This document shows, one piece after another, positions 1-8,146 of a DNA stretch of 12,430 bases. The notes under the pieces are model-generated. The model had not been told where the DNA came from. It saw only the letters and a program-made list of their open reading frames with translations, and did no database searches. The translations under genes were made by a program, and so were the position numbers. Each line of letters starts with the position of its first letter. Within the stretch, counting starts at the first letter, position 1. Origin of the DNA: Alphaproteobacteria bacterium (GTDB lineage: Bacteria > Pseudomonadota > Alphaproteobacteria > Sphingomonadales > Emcibacteraceae); contig JAADGA010000251.1 in the NCBI GenBank assembly GCA_013152615.1, forward strand, positions 14,652-27,081. Direction: 5' to 3'.

Positions 1-856
1 CCAGTTGCCGCCCGCCATGGTTTGAAATGATGATGCCGCTGGCCCCGATCTCAACCGCACGCACCGCATCTGCCGGGTTGACAATCCCCTTGATCAGAAA
101 CGGCCCGCCCCACTGATCAATCATCCAGGCAGCATCATCCCAGCTCACCGTCGGATCAAATTGACTGGCGACATAATTCATCAGATTGCCCGTATCTGAA
201 AGCTCGACCAGCGGCGAATCCACCACATTGGCAATTTCAATCTTGCGGCCGGTCAGATAATGATATAGCCAGCCCGGATGACGCACCACATCGGCAACCG
301 TCTTTACATTCAGGGTCGCGGGAAAACTCAGACCATTACGCAGATCGCGCTCCCGGTTGCCATGAGTTGACAAATCCACGGTCAGGCACAGCGCATGATA
401 GCCGCTGTCCCGGCAGCGCGCGATAAATTCCTTGATAATTCTCCGGTCGCGCCAGACATAAATCTGAAACCATTTGGCGCCGGTGGTGGCCCGCGCCGTG
501 TCCTCGATCGAGGTGCTGGATACTGATGACAGGCTGTAAATTGTTCCGGCGCGTTTGGTCGCCCGCGCCACCGCCACTTCGCCGCCATGATGAAACATCC
601 GGCTCTGACCGGTCGGCGAAATCAACACCGGCAGGTCAACCTTCTGACCCAGAATAGTGGTTGACAGATCAATATGTTCGACATTTCTGAGTATCCGCGG
701 CATCAGCTGATATTTTGCAAAACCCGTCCGGTTGGCCCGGAGCGTGACCTCGTCATCCGCGCCGCCGTCCAGATAATCAAAGATCATGCGCGGCAACCGT
801 CTGCGGGCAATGGCGCGAAAGTCTTCAAGGTTATAGCAGGATTCCAATGAGGGCAT
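1..856 (-). CDS. FMN-dependent alpha-hydroxy-acid dehydrogenase/oxidase (LldD/mandelate dehydrogenase family), 3' end cut by window
   Basis: This enzyme family oxidises a 2-hydroxy acid to a 2-oxo acid with FMN, passing electrons to quinone or oxygen. The reading frame is open from ATG at 856 to the window edge, giving 285 residues of a family that is usually about 380-400 long, so roughly the last 100 are missing. Visible family motifs are FDYLDGGADDE with Tyr28 near the N-terminus, SPTG at 80-83 (FMN contact), QIY at 131-133, LTVD at 158-161, RERD at 168-171, a lysine in the FLIKG strand, and NHGGRQL at 279-285. In that last motif His280 is the expected catalytic base and Arg283 binds the substrate carboxylate. 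The start is supported by AGGAGA about 8 bases upstream, in the 14-bp gap after the transporter gene, so it is probably the next gene of the operon. The substrate (lactate, mandelate, glycolate or other) cannot be told; THGNRERD resembles the mandelate/lactate branch. Confidence 0.93.
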   Translation of the reverse strand, partial: MPSLESCYNLEDFRAIARRRLPRMIFDYLDGGADDEVTLRANRTGFAKYQLMPRILRNVEHIDLSTTILGQKVDLPVLISPTGQSRMFHHGGEVAVARATKRAGTIYSLSSVSSTSIEDTARATTGAKWFQIYVWRDRRIIKEFIARCRDSGYHALCLTVDLSTHGNRERDLRNGLSFPATLNVKTVADVVRHPGWLYHYLTGRKIEIANVVDSPLVELSDTGNLMNYVASQFDPTVSWDDAAWMIDQWGGPFLIKGIVNPADAVRAVEIGASGIIISNHGGRQL

Positions 857-870
857 TTCCTATTCTCCTG

Positions 871-1695
871 TTACGGCATAAAAATACGATACAACATCCT
901 GACCGCAACAATCAGCAAAAAACCACCAAATATCATACTGAGCTGTCGCTGGCTCAGGGCATGGGCAATTCTGGCTCCAAAAGGCGCGGCGACAAAGGTC
1001 GCCGGTGACAAAATCGCAAAACCGATCACATTAACAAAGCCGACACTGCCCGGCGGCAGCAACGGATGACCGATACCGGTTATCATAAAACCAATGGTGC
1101 CGGGAACGGCAATCAGCAGGCCGAAAAAGGCCGAGGTCCCCACTGCCCGGTGAATCGGCACATTGAATATGGTCAGGGCGGTAACATTCAACGCGCCGCC
1201 GCCAATGCCCATCATGGTCGAAATAACACCGATGATCCCCGGACATATCACCCCGGATGCCCCGCCCGGCACCCGGTCCGCCAGCTGGATTTTTTCCAGC
1301 GGCAGGATCATTTTTATCGCGACCAGCAGGGCGACACCGGCAAAGATCGCCGCAAGGGCGGAACTATCCACCCGGGCCGCGATCCAGCTGCCAAGCGCGG
1401 CACCGGCAAAAATCGCTGGTCCCCACTGGCGCACCAGCGAAAAGTCAACCGCACCGCGCCGATAATGCGCCCGTGACGATGACAGTGATGTCGGAATGAT
1501 GGTCGCGAGCGAGGTTGCCACCGCCACATGCATCCGCACATCCGCATCAACCCCGATAAAGCCGAGGGCAAAATCCAGCACCGGCACAATCACAATGCCG
1601 CCGCCAATCCCCATCAACCCCGCCAGCACCCCGCCGATCAGCCCGGTCGCCAGCATCAGCAAAATCAGCGGCAGATATATTTCACTAAAATTCAT
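871..1695 (-). CDS. TauE/SafE (TSUP, DUF81) family membrane transporter, putative sulfite/organic anion exporter
   Basis: This is a 274-residue, very hydrophobic inner-membrane protein with about eight predicted membrane segments in two similar halves, the usual size and layout for TSUP proteins. Each half carries the family's glycine-rich signature: GLMGIGGG at 26-33 followed by IVIVPVL, and MMGIGGGAL at 161-169 followed by AVGTSAFFG around 184-192. Family members move small anions such as sulfite, sulfoacetate or organic acids, and many have no known substrate. Its place between CoA-pathway genes and a hydroxy-acid dehydrogenase suggests it exports or imports an anionic substrate or end product of this pathway. 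A sulfur compound is possible but not shown. The ATG at 1695 has no good ribosome binding site in the 36-bp gap behind the acyl-CoA synthetase gene, so translation may depend on the upstream gene. No better in-frame start is seen, and the N-terminus leads directly into a first membrane helix. Confidence 0.9.
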   Translation of the reverse strand: MNFSEIYLPLILLMLATGLIGGVLAGLMGIGGGIVIVPVLDFALGFIGVDADVRMHVAVATSLATIIPTSLSSSRAHYRRGAVDFSLVRQWGPAIFAGAALGSWIAARVDSSALAAIFAGVALLVAIKMILPLEKIQLADRVPGGASGVICPGIIGVISTMMGIGGGALNVTALTIFNVPIHRAVGTSAFFGLLIAVPGTIGFMITGIGHPLLPPGSVGFVNVIGFAILSPATFVAAPFGARIAHALSQRQLSMIFGGFLLIVAVRMLYRIFMP

Positions 1696-1731
1696 GAGCC
1701 ACAGGGTAGGGGATTTTGCCGGGAAAGCAAG

Positions 1732-3243
1732 TCATCCGGCGATATCTCTCAACATATCCTTCTGAATTTTACGCATTTCATTACGCGGCATCGCGTCAAT
1801 AAAATGAAACTCGCGCGGATGCTTGTAACGCCCGAGCCGGTCACTCAGCCATTCGAGAATTTCTTCCCCGGACGGTGCCGCCCCGGCAACCGGCACGATG
1901 AAAGCGACCACGACCTCGCCCCAGCGCTCATCCGGCCGCCCAACCACGGCAATTTCCTGAATTTTCGGATGATGACCCAGAACCAGTTCCAGTTCCGCCG
2001 GATAGATATTTTCCCCGCCGGAGATGATCATATCCTTTTTGCGATCAACAAAATGATAACAGCCGGAGCTGTCCTGATAGCCGATATCACCGCTATAAAA
2101 CCAGCCGTCTTTCAGCGCCTTGTCGGTGGCGTCGCTGTCATTCCAGTAACGGCTTATGATATTTTTGCCGCTGATCAATATTTCCCCGGCCTGATCAATA
2201 TCACAGTCTTTCCCGGCATCATCAATAATCCTGACCGCACAATGTTTCGCCGGAAAACCAATCGACCCCGCGGTGTTAAAGGCATTATCGGTCCTTTGGT
2301 GGATAGCAATCGGACAGGTCTCGCTCGAACCATAGACCTGAAGCAGCGGAATTTTGCGCCCGTGCCAGAACGACGTCATACTGTCCGGAATCACGCAGGA
2401 GCCGGTGGTAACACTGCGCAGACTGGAAAAATCGGTCGTCAACCAGTTGTCATGTTCCTGCAACGGTCGCATATGGGCGGGCAGGATAATGGTCAGGCTC
2501 GGGTGACACTGATCTATCGCCTCTAGGGTCGCGCCAGCGTCAAAATTACGCTGGAGCAAAACCGTCGCCCCGGCCGAAAAGGCCGCCGTCGTCTGGATAT
2601 TCAGGCCGCCGACATGGAACATCGGCAGGATGGTCAGGATCACATCCTCAAAGGTCATATCATGCATATGAATACTGTTGAGCGCATTGGTTTCAAGCGC
2701 GATATGGCTCAGCACCGCCCCCTTGGGAAAGCCGGTGGTGCCCGAGGTAAAGACCACCAGTAACGGATCCTCAAGGTCGATAGCGGGTCGCCTGTCCTGA
2801 CCCGCCGACTGTGCCCGCATCAGGCTCAAATCCCGCCAGCCAGACCGCGCCGGAGCCTCCATAGCGACCAACTGACAGTTGGCCAGTTTTTCCTGTAACG
2901 GCTCACATTGCGCCTGATAGGGCGCGTCAATAAACAGCGCCGCCGCAGCGCAATCAGTCAGCATATGCAGATGTTCGCTCGGCGCGAGCCGCCAGTTGAG
3001 CGGCACAAAAACCATACCGGTGCGCGCGCAGGCAAACAACAGATAGAGCATGACCGGGTGATTCTGGCCAAGATAGGCCACCCGGTCACCGCGTTTCAGG
3101 CCAAGGGAATGCTCAAGCACGGCGGCAGTATTTTTTATCCTGGCGGAGAAAACGCTGTAGCTGATGTCCTCGCCCTCATAATTGACGGCGGTTTTATCCG
3201 GGCAGATCAACGCCCATTTTTCAACCCAGTTTGCGACTGTCAT
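1732..3243 (-). CDS. AMP-forming acyl-CoA synthetase (class I adenylate-forming, fatty-acid/aryl-CoA ligase type)
   Basis: The 503-residue cytoplasmic enzyme should activate a carboxylic acid to its CoA thioester through an acyl-AMP intermediate. The adenylation motifs occur in order: the P-loop TSGTTGFPKG at 166-175, YGSSE at 304-308, GWFYSGD at 380-386, VDRKKDMIISGGENIYP at 399-415, and a C-terminal PRNEMRKIQK at 486-495 with the presumed catalytic lysine Lys492. The glycine usually just before that lysine is Arg491 here. Length is normal for short/medium-chain or aryl-CoA ligases, and the substrate is not evident. Its ATG lies only 3 bases after the stop of the CoA-transferase gene, with AGGA about 10 bases upstream inside that gene, so the two are probably translated together. 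It may activate the growth substrate or an acid released later in the pathway. Confidence 0.92.
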   Translation of the reverse strand: MTVANWVEKWALICPDKTAVNYEGEDISYSVFSARIKNTAAVLEHSLGLKRGDRVAYLGQNHPVMLYLLFACARTGMVFVPLNWRLAPSEHLHMLTDCAAAALFIDAPYQAQCEPLQEKLANCQLVAMEAPARSGWRDLSLMRAQSAGQDRRPAIDLEDPLLVVFTSGTTGFPKGAVLSHIALETNALNSIHMHDMTFEDVILTILPMFHVGGLNIQTTAAFSAGATVLLQRNFDAGATLEAIDQCHPSLTIILPAHMRPLQEHDNWLTTDFSSLRSVTTGSCVIPDSMTSFWHGRKIPLLQVYGSSETCPIAIHQRTDNAFNTAGSIGFPAKHCAVRIIDDAGKDCDIDQAGEILISGKNIISRYWNDSDATDKALKDGWFYSGDIGYQDSSGCYHFVDRKKDMIISGGENIYPAELELVLGHHPKIQEIAVVGRPDERWGEVVVAFIVPVAGAAPSGEEILEWLSDRLGRYKHPREFHFIDAMPRNEMRKIQKDMLRDIAG

Positions 3244-3246
3244 GGC

Positions 3247-4464
3247 TCAGGAGTCCTGTTCCGATGCATAATATACCGCACCATTTTCCTGTAATTCTGC
3301 ACGATCATCGGCGCTAAATCCGGCTTCGGCCAAAACCTGCGCCGTGTCGGCACCGTATCCGGGCGGAAATGACAAATCCGTTACCGCGCCCGCGACATCC
3401 ACGGCCATTGGCTGCATATGAATTTTCCGGCCGTCCGGCAGCCGGGTCGTGGTCAGTTTATCACGGATCGCCGGCAGGGCGGCAACCGCGGGAATATCAT
3501 TGATCCGGGCATGGGGAATGGTCGCCGCCATAAAATCACTGACCAGCTCACCGGTGCTGTATTGTGAGGTCAGGGCGCCAATATCCCGGTAAAGCGATTG
3601 CCGTTCACGGTGGCGGCCTTCGTTGGTTTTACGCACCTCGTTGGCGAGACTGGTAAATTTCGGGATTTCGGTCATGCGCTGCCACTGAATATCATTGCCG
3701 ATGGCGATATAGACAAAACCATCTTTCGTTGGATAGGCATTGGTCGGGATAAATTTACGGTGCTGGTTGCCGCAGCGGGTTATTTCCGAGGTGTCACAGT
3801 CAAAATCAAGCAGTGGCAGAGTGGTAATCAGCCAGCTCGCCGCCGCCTGCAACATCGACACATCTATCCGTTTGCCGCGCCCGGTCTCGGCCCGCTCAGC
3901 CAGACCGAGCATGACACCGGCATAAACCTCGTCCCCGGCTTTCAAGTCAATCAGCGGCACCCCGGACAAGGTCGGCGGCCCGTCCTCCTGTCCGGTGACC
4001 TCCATAAAGCCTGACATCGCCTGAATCGCCGGATCATAGCCCGGCACCCCCGGATAATCCGGGCCCATGGCGGAAATTCCGGCCCAGATCAGCTCCGGTC
4101 TGATCGCACTCAATGTGTCATAATCAATCCCCATCTGAACGTAGCGCCCGGGCAGGGTATTGCAACAGAAGATATCAACCTCAACTTCTCTGATAATCCG
4201 GTGCAACGCCGCACGGCCCGCAGGGTCTTTCAGGTTAAGGGCGATCGATTCCTTGCCGACATTGGGTGCCATAAAATAGCTGCGGCGATCGTCGCCGTCC
4301 GGGATGATCGACTTGCCGATATAACGGTTCGGGTCGCCGGGCAGACCACGTCCGGTCGGCGTTGCCTCAATCCGGATCACCCGCCAGCCAAGCTGGGCAA
4401 AACGCAGGGTTGCCGACGGCAGCGACAGCGCCTGTTCAAGGCTCAGGACTGTTTTCTGTTTCAT
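3247..4464 (-). CDS. CaiB/BaiF family (class III) CoA-transferase
   Basis: Class III CoA-transferases move CoA between carboxylic acids (or act as CoA-dependent racemases or lyases) through an aspartyl mixed anhydride. The sequence shows the family's N-terminal nucleotide-like fold (VLSLEQ ... [10 protein letters not shown]), the [19 protein letters not shown] segment, and the [10 protein letters not shown] stretch. In that stretch the aspartate (residue 173 from this start) matches the catalytic Asp169 of formyl-CoA transferase and CaiB. It is followed by the typical [14 protein letters not shown]. The common AGP motif near the N-terminus is SLP here. Total length is 405 residues, normal for the family. 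I chose the ATG at 4464 because it overlaps the stop of the molybdopterin-subunit gene as ATGA, a common coupling arrangement. An in-frame ATG at 4482 would add six residues. It sits between the molybdenum enzyme and the acyl-CoA ligase, so it may load or recycle CoA within this pathway. Confidence 0.92.
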   Translation of the reverse strand: MKQKTVLSLEQALSLPSATLRFAQLGWRVIRIEATPTGRGLPGDPNRYIGKSIIPDGDDRRSYFMAPNVGKESIALNLKDPAGRAALHRIIREVEVDIFCCNTLPGRYVQMGIDYDTLSAIRPELIWAGISAMGPDYPGVPGYDPAIQAMSGFMEVTGQEDGPPTLSGVPLIDLKAGDEVYAGVMLGLAERAETGRGKRIDVSMLQAAASWLITTLPLLDFDCDTSEITRCGNQHRKFIPTNAYPTKDGFVYIAIGNDIQWQRMTEIPKFTSLANEVRKTNEGRHRERQSLYRDIGALTSQYSTGELVSDFMAATIPHARINDIPAVAALPAIRDKLTTTRLPDGRKIHMQPMAVDVAGAVTDLSFPPGYGADTAQVLAEAGFSADDRAELQENGAVYYASEQDS

Positions 4465-4482
4465 CGCTGTTTCTTTTCCCAT
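4461..4482 (-). promoter_or_regulatory. Stop/start overlap deciding the CoA-transferase start
   Basis: The TGA of the molybdopterin subunit (4463-4461) overlaps an ATG (4464-4462) as ATGA, which favours reinitiation at 4464. A second in-frame ATG at 4482 would give a 22-base overlap. Both have only weak purine-rich upstream sequence (GGGAAAAGAAA for the first, AAGAG for the second). The first residues after 4464 match the family N-terminus better than the six extra ones. Confidence 0.6.
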
Positions 4483-6788
4483 ATGGCTCTTGCGACCTTT
4501 TCCGGGGTCATCGGCGGATTGAAAAAGCGAATGCCGGTGGCGTTATAAACCGCATTGGCAATCGCCGGGGCAATGACAATGGTCGGCAGTTCGGCAATGC
4601 CCTTGGCCCCATATGGCCCCTCGGCACAATCGCTTTCGATGAAATGCATCTCGATTTCCGGCATGTCGGGCGCGGTCGGCACTTTATAATCGCGAAAACT
4701 GGGGTTTTTCAGGTGACCCTGTTCAAACAGCATCTCTTCGCTGAGGGCGAAACCAATACCGAAAGCGACCCCGCCTTCCATCTGGGCCTCAAGCCCCATG
4801 CGGTTGATTACCCGGCCAACATCCTGAGCCATGGTGATCTTCTCCAGCTTCACTTCACCGGTCAGGGTATCGACCACGACCTCGGCAATATGAACCGCGT
4901 GGGCGTAAGCCGCCGAATGATCGGAAATATGATCTCTGCCCTCGGGCTCACTGTTAGGCTCGTAATAATCGCTGACCATGACCACATCTGGCTCCGGCTG
5001 AAAATGCATCTGGCGCAACATTTTGTCGAGCTTTGTCACCACTGCGCCGTCCTTGTCCTGCACCACATAACCACCACGCAGATCAAGCGCATTCGCCGCG
5101 ACATTGGCCCGCTTTGACGCCGCCGCCAGAATCTGTTCCTTGGCCTTGATCGCGGCGCGGCGGGCACCGTTACCGGCGATAAAGGTGGTGCGCGAGGCAT
5201 GAACCCCGACATCCCACGGCCCGAGGTCACTGTCATCATTGACCAGCGTCACATGTTCTGGCGGCACCCCGAGTTCTTCGGCAACAATCTGGCCGATTAC
5301 CGCGTCAATGCCCTGACCAATTTCGGTCGCCCCGGTGATCACGGTCACCCGGGCGTAATCATCCATTTTCAGGATGGTGCCGCAGCCGTCCGATTTATGA
5401 ATTTTAGCACCACCGGCATTATGGATCGAGCTTGCCAGACCAATGCCGTGCTTGTAGCGGCCCGGCTGCTCCCGTTCAGTGCTGTATTTGTTGAGCTTCG
5501 CCACATAATCCGTGGCCTGTGCCGCCGTGGTCAGGCATTCCGCCAGCGCACATTCGCGGAGGAATGACTTTTGCGGTGTTACTTCACCGGATTTCTGGGC
5601 GTTTTTAAGCCTGAAGTCGATCGGGTCAAGATTATATTCTTCCGCCAGTTTTTCGGCCAGCATATCCATATGCTGCGCCGTGGCATAAGTCATCTGGACA
5701 TTGCCGTAACCGCGAAACGACCCGGCATAGGCATTGTTGCTATAGACCGCCTGACCGACAAAATCGACCACCGGCACCCGGTAATGGCCGGATACTGTAC
5801 GCATCATAATCACCGGCACCGTCGGCCCCCATGAGGTATAGGCCCCGTTATCCATCAGCACATCGGCGGCGCGGAAAGTTAAAACACCGTCCTTTGTGCA
5901 ACCGGAGCGCAGGTGAATACGGGCCGGCTGGCGGGTCGGCGAATTGATAAATTCCTCTTGCCGATCAAAAATAATTTTTACCGGACGGCCGGTCTTCTGC
6001 GCCAGAATCGCCGCCACCGGCTCAAACGGATAAATATCAAGTTTGGCGCCAAAGGAGCCACCGGTCGGCGGCTGAATCACCCGGATATCACCCGGGTCAA
6101 TGCCGAGCGCCGGCGCCAGATCCATCTTGTAATTATAGGGATACTGGGTCTGGGAATAGATGGTGAGCCGGCCATTATGATCAAAATCAGCAATCGCGCA
6201 CGAGGTGCCCATACAGCAATGAGTGACATAATGGACATTAAAACTATCATCCAGTATAATATCTGACCCGGTCTCGGCCTTTTCCAGATCACCATGCTTG
6301 AAAGTGAATCGCAGACTTTTGTTATCGGGAAACCGCTCCTGTATCACCGGTGCGCCGTCTTTCAGCCCGTCTTCGGCACTGAAAACCCCCGGTAAATCCT
6401 TATACTCAACCCGGATCAACTTTATTGCTGCGGCCGCTATTGCCTCTGTCTCTGCCGCGACCGCCGCGACCTCATCCCGCTCGCAACGGACTTTATCCTT
6501 CAACGGCGCGTTATCCTTGACAAAGCCGAGCTTGAGGTCGGGAATATCTTTCGCGGTGATCACCAGATGAACCCCGGCGAGTTTTTCTGTGGCTGAGGTA
6601 TCAATAGAAATAATTTCCGCATGGGGCCGCCCGGCGTGCAATATCTTGCCGTAAAGCATCCCGGGCAACACCATATCATTGATATAGCGGGTCTTGCCGG
6701 TCGCCTTGGCTGGAGCATCGGGCTTTTTTATTCTCTTGCCGATCAGGCTGGTTTTTTCAATATGGTGAAAGGCGACTTGTTCTGCCAT
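4461..6788 (-). CDS. Xanthine dehydrogenase family, molybdopterin-binding large subunit
   Basis: This 775-residue catalytic subunit of a molybdenum hydroxylase would use water-derived oxygen to hydroxylate, or reduce, a carbon next to a heteroatom or on an aromatic ring or CoA ester. Electrons would leave through the FeS and FAD subunits encoded just upstream. Visible motifs are the N-terminal a/b-hammerhead domain ([18 protein letters not shown]), the cofactor loop GGSFGAK at 243-249, [13 protein letters not shown] at 353-365 over the Mo site, GATEIGQG at 486-493, and GAKGIAELP at 727-735 with Glu733 as the expected catalytic glutamate. The Mo loop has no cysteine, so it is not a form I carbon monoxide dehydrogenase. 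It looks closest to the 4-hydroxybenzoyl-CoA reductase/nicotinate dehydrogenase side of the family, but the substrate is unknown. ATG at 6788 follows the FeS gene by 12 bases with CAGGAG about 6 bases upstream. Without an intact FeS subunit the complex would probably not work. Confidence 0.95.
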   Translation of the reverse strand: MAEQVAFHHIEKTSLIGKRIKKPDAPAKATGKTRYINDMVLPGMLYGKILHAGRPHAEIISIDTSATEKLAGVHLVITAKDIPDLKLGFVKDNAPLKDKVRCERDEVAAVAAETEAIAAAAIKLIRVEYKDLPGVFSAEDGLKDGAPVIQERFPDNKSLRFTFKHGDLEKAETGSDIILDDSFNVHYVTHCCMGTSCAIADFDHNGRLTIYSQTQYPYNYKMDLAPALGIDPGDIRVIQPPTGGSFGAKLDIYPFEPVAAILAQKTGRPVKIIFDRQEEFINSPTRQPARIHLRSGCTKDGVLTFRAADVLMDNGAYTSWGPTVPVIMMRTVSGHYRVPVVDFVGQAVYSNNAYAGSFRGYGNVQMTYATAQHMDMLAEKLAEEYNLDPIDFRLKNAQKSGEVTPQKSFLRECALAECLTTAAQATDYVAKLNKYSTEREQPGRYKHGIGLASSIHNAGGAKIHKSDGCGTILKMDDYARVTVITGATEIGQGIDAVIGQIVAEELGVPPEHVTLVNDDSDLGPWDVGVHASRTTFIAGNGARRAAIKAKEQILAAASKRANVAANALDLRGGYVVQDKDGAVVTKLDKMLRQMHFQPEPDVVMVSDYYEPNSEPEGRDHISDHSAAYAHAVHIAEVVVDTLTGEVKLEKITMAQDVGRVINRMGLEAQMEGGVAFGIGFALSEEMLFEQGHLKNPSFRDYKVPTAPDMPEIEMHFIESDCAEGPYGAKGIAELPTIVIAPAIANAVYNATGIRFFNPPMTPEKVARAIWEKKQR

Positions 6789-6800
6789 TACAGGCTCCTG

Positions 6801-7270
6801 TTATTTTGCTCCAACCACGGCGGCAACCGCGTCCAGCACCTTGGTATAGCCGGTACAGCGACAGACATTGCCCTCGAGACCGCGTTTCATTTCAGCGCGG
6901 GTGAGGTCCGGGTTTTTCTTTACCAGATAATTGGCCTGCATGATCATGCCCGGCATGCAAAAGCCGCATTGTACCGCACGTGATCGACAAAGGACTGCTG
7001 CAATGGATTGAGGACGCTCCCGGTCTGCAGGCCCTCAATAGTCATGACCGTGCGCCCCTCAAGGTCCACCGCCATCATCAGACAACTGTTAATGGTCCGG
7101 CCATCGACTTCAATGGTGCAGGCGCCGCATTCGCCCTCGCCACAGGCATATTTTGTCCCCTTGAGGTCAAACCCGTCCCTGAGCAGCTCAAGCACCGTCA
7201 TTTCCACCGGAACCTGCGTGGTGACCGGTCGGCTGTTCAGGGTGAAATTCAGGTCAATTTTGACAGACAT
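6801..7270 (-). pseudogene. Xanthine dehydrogenase family [2Fe-2S] subunit (CoxS-like), interrupted by a one-base frameshift
   Basis: The small electron-transfer subunit carries two [2Fe-2S] clusters between the Mo and FAD subunits. The frame from ATG at 7270 encodes the plant-ferredoxin-like domain with YACGEGECGACTIE (Cys43, Cys48, Cys51) and Cys63, then reaches LQQSFVDH at residue 97 and shifts out of frame, ending at a stop at 6944. The family continuation AVQCGFCMPGM, then LEGNVCRCTGY and a TAA at 6801, is fully open in another frame from 6977. Restoring one base at about 6979 (CAC-GT-GCG to CAC-GGT-GCG) gives a normal 156-residue protein with the second-cluster cysteines at 102, 105, 137 and 139. 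As written, the product would be 108 residues lacking the second cluster. The cause is either a sequencing error or a recent mutation. The start is supported by GAGGAG upstream, and the gene overlaps the FAD gene by 17 bases. Confidence 0.9.
6976..6982 (-). other. Frameshift site in the [2Fe-2S] subunit gene (apparent one-base deletion)
   Basis: Upstream of this point the minus-strand frame reads FVDH. Downstream the family sequence AVQCGFC is in the frame one base off, and two bases (GT) sit where a codon such as GGT is expected. There is no slippery heptamer or obvious stimulatory hairpin, so programmed frameshifting is unlikely. Confidence 0.85.
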
Positions 7271-8126
7271 TATTCAATAGCTCCTCTGTAAATACGCCGA
7301 TCAGGTGATTGCGGTACCATTCGGTCGCCCGGATATCGTCAATCGGGCTGGCATCCTGCTGTGCCGCGTGAACCGCCGCCTGAATGACATCATGATCCAG
7401 AATTTTTGCCTCAAGCGCCGCCTCGGTCTGTTTGCCGCAGAGCGGGGTCGGCCCGACAGCACCAAACGCCACCCGGACATTGCTGAAGCGGCCCGCTTTG
7501 ATATCGCCGCCAATGCCGACTGATACCGTCGAAATTTCCAGCGCCGGACGCGGCCCGGATTTACGAAACTGGCCGATAAAATCAGCCGAAGGCCGCTTGA
7601 AAACCACTGCGGTCAACAGCTCGTCATCACGGCGAACCGTTTTGCCCGGCCCGGTGAAGAACTGATCCAGCGCCACCCGCCGGACCGTCATCGCCCCGTC
7701 CTGCCACCGCGCGAGCTCAACTTCGGCCCTAAGCACCAGCAGCGGGATGATCATGTCTCCCGCCGGGGAAGCGTTACAGATATTACCGCCGACGGTGGCG
7801 GCATTACGGATCTGCTCACTGGCGAAATGGCTGGCGGTTTGGCATAATATTGCGGCATGATCTTTGATCAGTTCATTATCGCGGATTTCCGCGACCGTGG
7901 CCAGACTGCCAATCCGGATATTGTCACCGTCCACCGATATTCGGGATAATTGATCAATGCGGCGAATATTCATCAATGTCGGCGCATAAACCCGGCGGCC
8001 TTCATTGATCTGCGGCGTGAGGTCAGTACCACCGGCAACAATGGTCACCGCGCCCGCCGCCAATATCCTGACGGCTTCCTGCACCGCGAGCGGTGCCACA
8101 TATTTCTCGATTTCTGACATTTCCAT
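7254..8126 (-). CDS. Xanthine dehydrogenase family, FAD-binding middle subunit (CoxM-like)
   Basis: This 290-residue subunit takes electrons from the FeS subunit and passes them through FAD to an external acceptor. Both FAD signatures are present: AGGTDL at 31-36 and TVGGNICNASPAGD at 111-124, the latter preceded by SEQIRNAA. The C-terminal CO-dehydrogenase flavoprotein domain follows (VRVAFGAVGPTPL around 217-229). There is no cysteine-rich insertion, so the extra [4Fe-4S] cluster of 4-hydroxybenzoyl-CoA reductase is absent. ATG at 8126 has AGGA five bases upstream in the 20-bp gap after the mutase gene; an alternative ATG two codons later is spaced less well. The stop overlaps the start of the FeS gene, giving the order FAD-FeS-Mo typical of these operons. 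Confidence 0.94.
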   Translation of the reverse strand: MEMSEIEKYVAPLAVQEAVRILAAGAVTIVAGGTDLTPQINEGRRVYAPTLMNIRRIDQLSRISVDGDNIRIGSLATVAEIRDNELIKDHAAILCQTASHFASEQIRNAATVGGNICNASPAGDMIIPLLVLRAEVELARWQDGAMTVRRVALDQFFTGPGKTVRRDDELLTAVVFKRPSADFIGQFRKSGPRPALEISTVSVGIGGDIKAGRFSNVRVAFGAVGPTPLCGKQTEAALEAKILDHDVIQAAVHAAQQDASPIDDIRATEWYRNHLIGVFTEELLNNVCQN

Positions 8127-8146
8127 GCTCTTCCTAAAAGCTTGCC

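Noticed and set aside
1696..1731. Terminator or promoter in the 36-bp gap, the largest in the window
   Set aside because: No stem-loop followed by a T-run and no recognisable -35/-10 pair could be found.
1528..2526. 332-codon open frame on the plus strand
   Set aside because: It lies opposite the acyl-CoA synthetase and transporter genes, which carry full family motifs on the minus strand. Its translation has no recognisable domain and is low-complexity His/Gln/Asn-rich at the start.
6970..6990. Programmed ribosomal frameshift in the FeS gene
   Set aside because: No slippery heptamer, no nearby stem-loop or internal Shine-Dalgarno is evident, and this family is not known for recoding.
6944..7270. 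A genuine short 108-residue FeS protein
   Set aside because: The missing second half, with all its cysteines, is encoded directly downstream in another frame up to a stop 12 bp before the Mo subunit.
4461..8126. 4-hydroxybenzoyl-CoA reductase or form I CO dehydrogenase
   Set aside because: The FAD subunit lacks the [4Fe-4S] cysteine insertion of the former, and the Mo loop lacks the cysteine of the latter.
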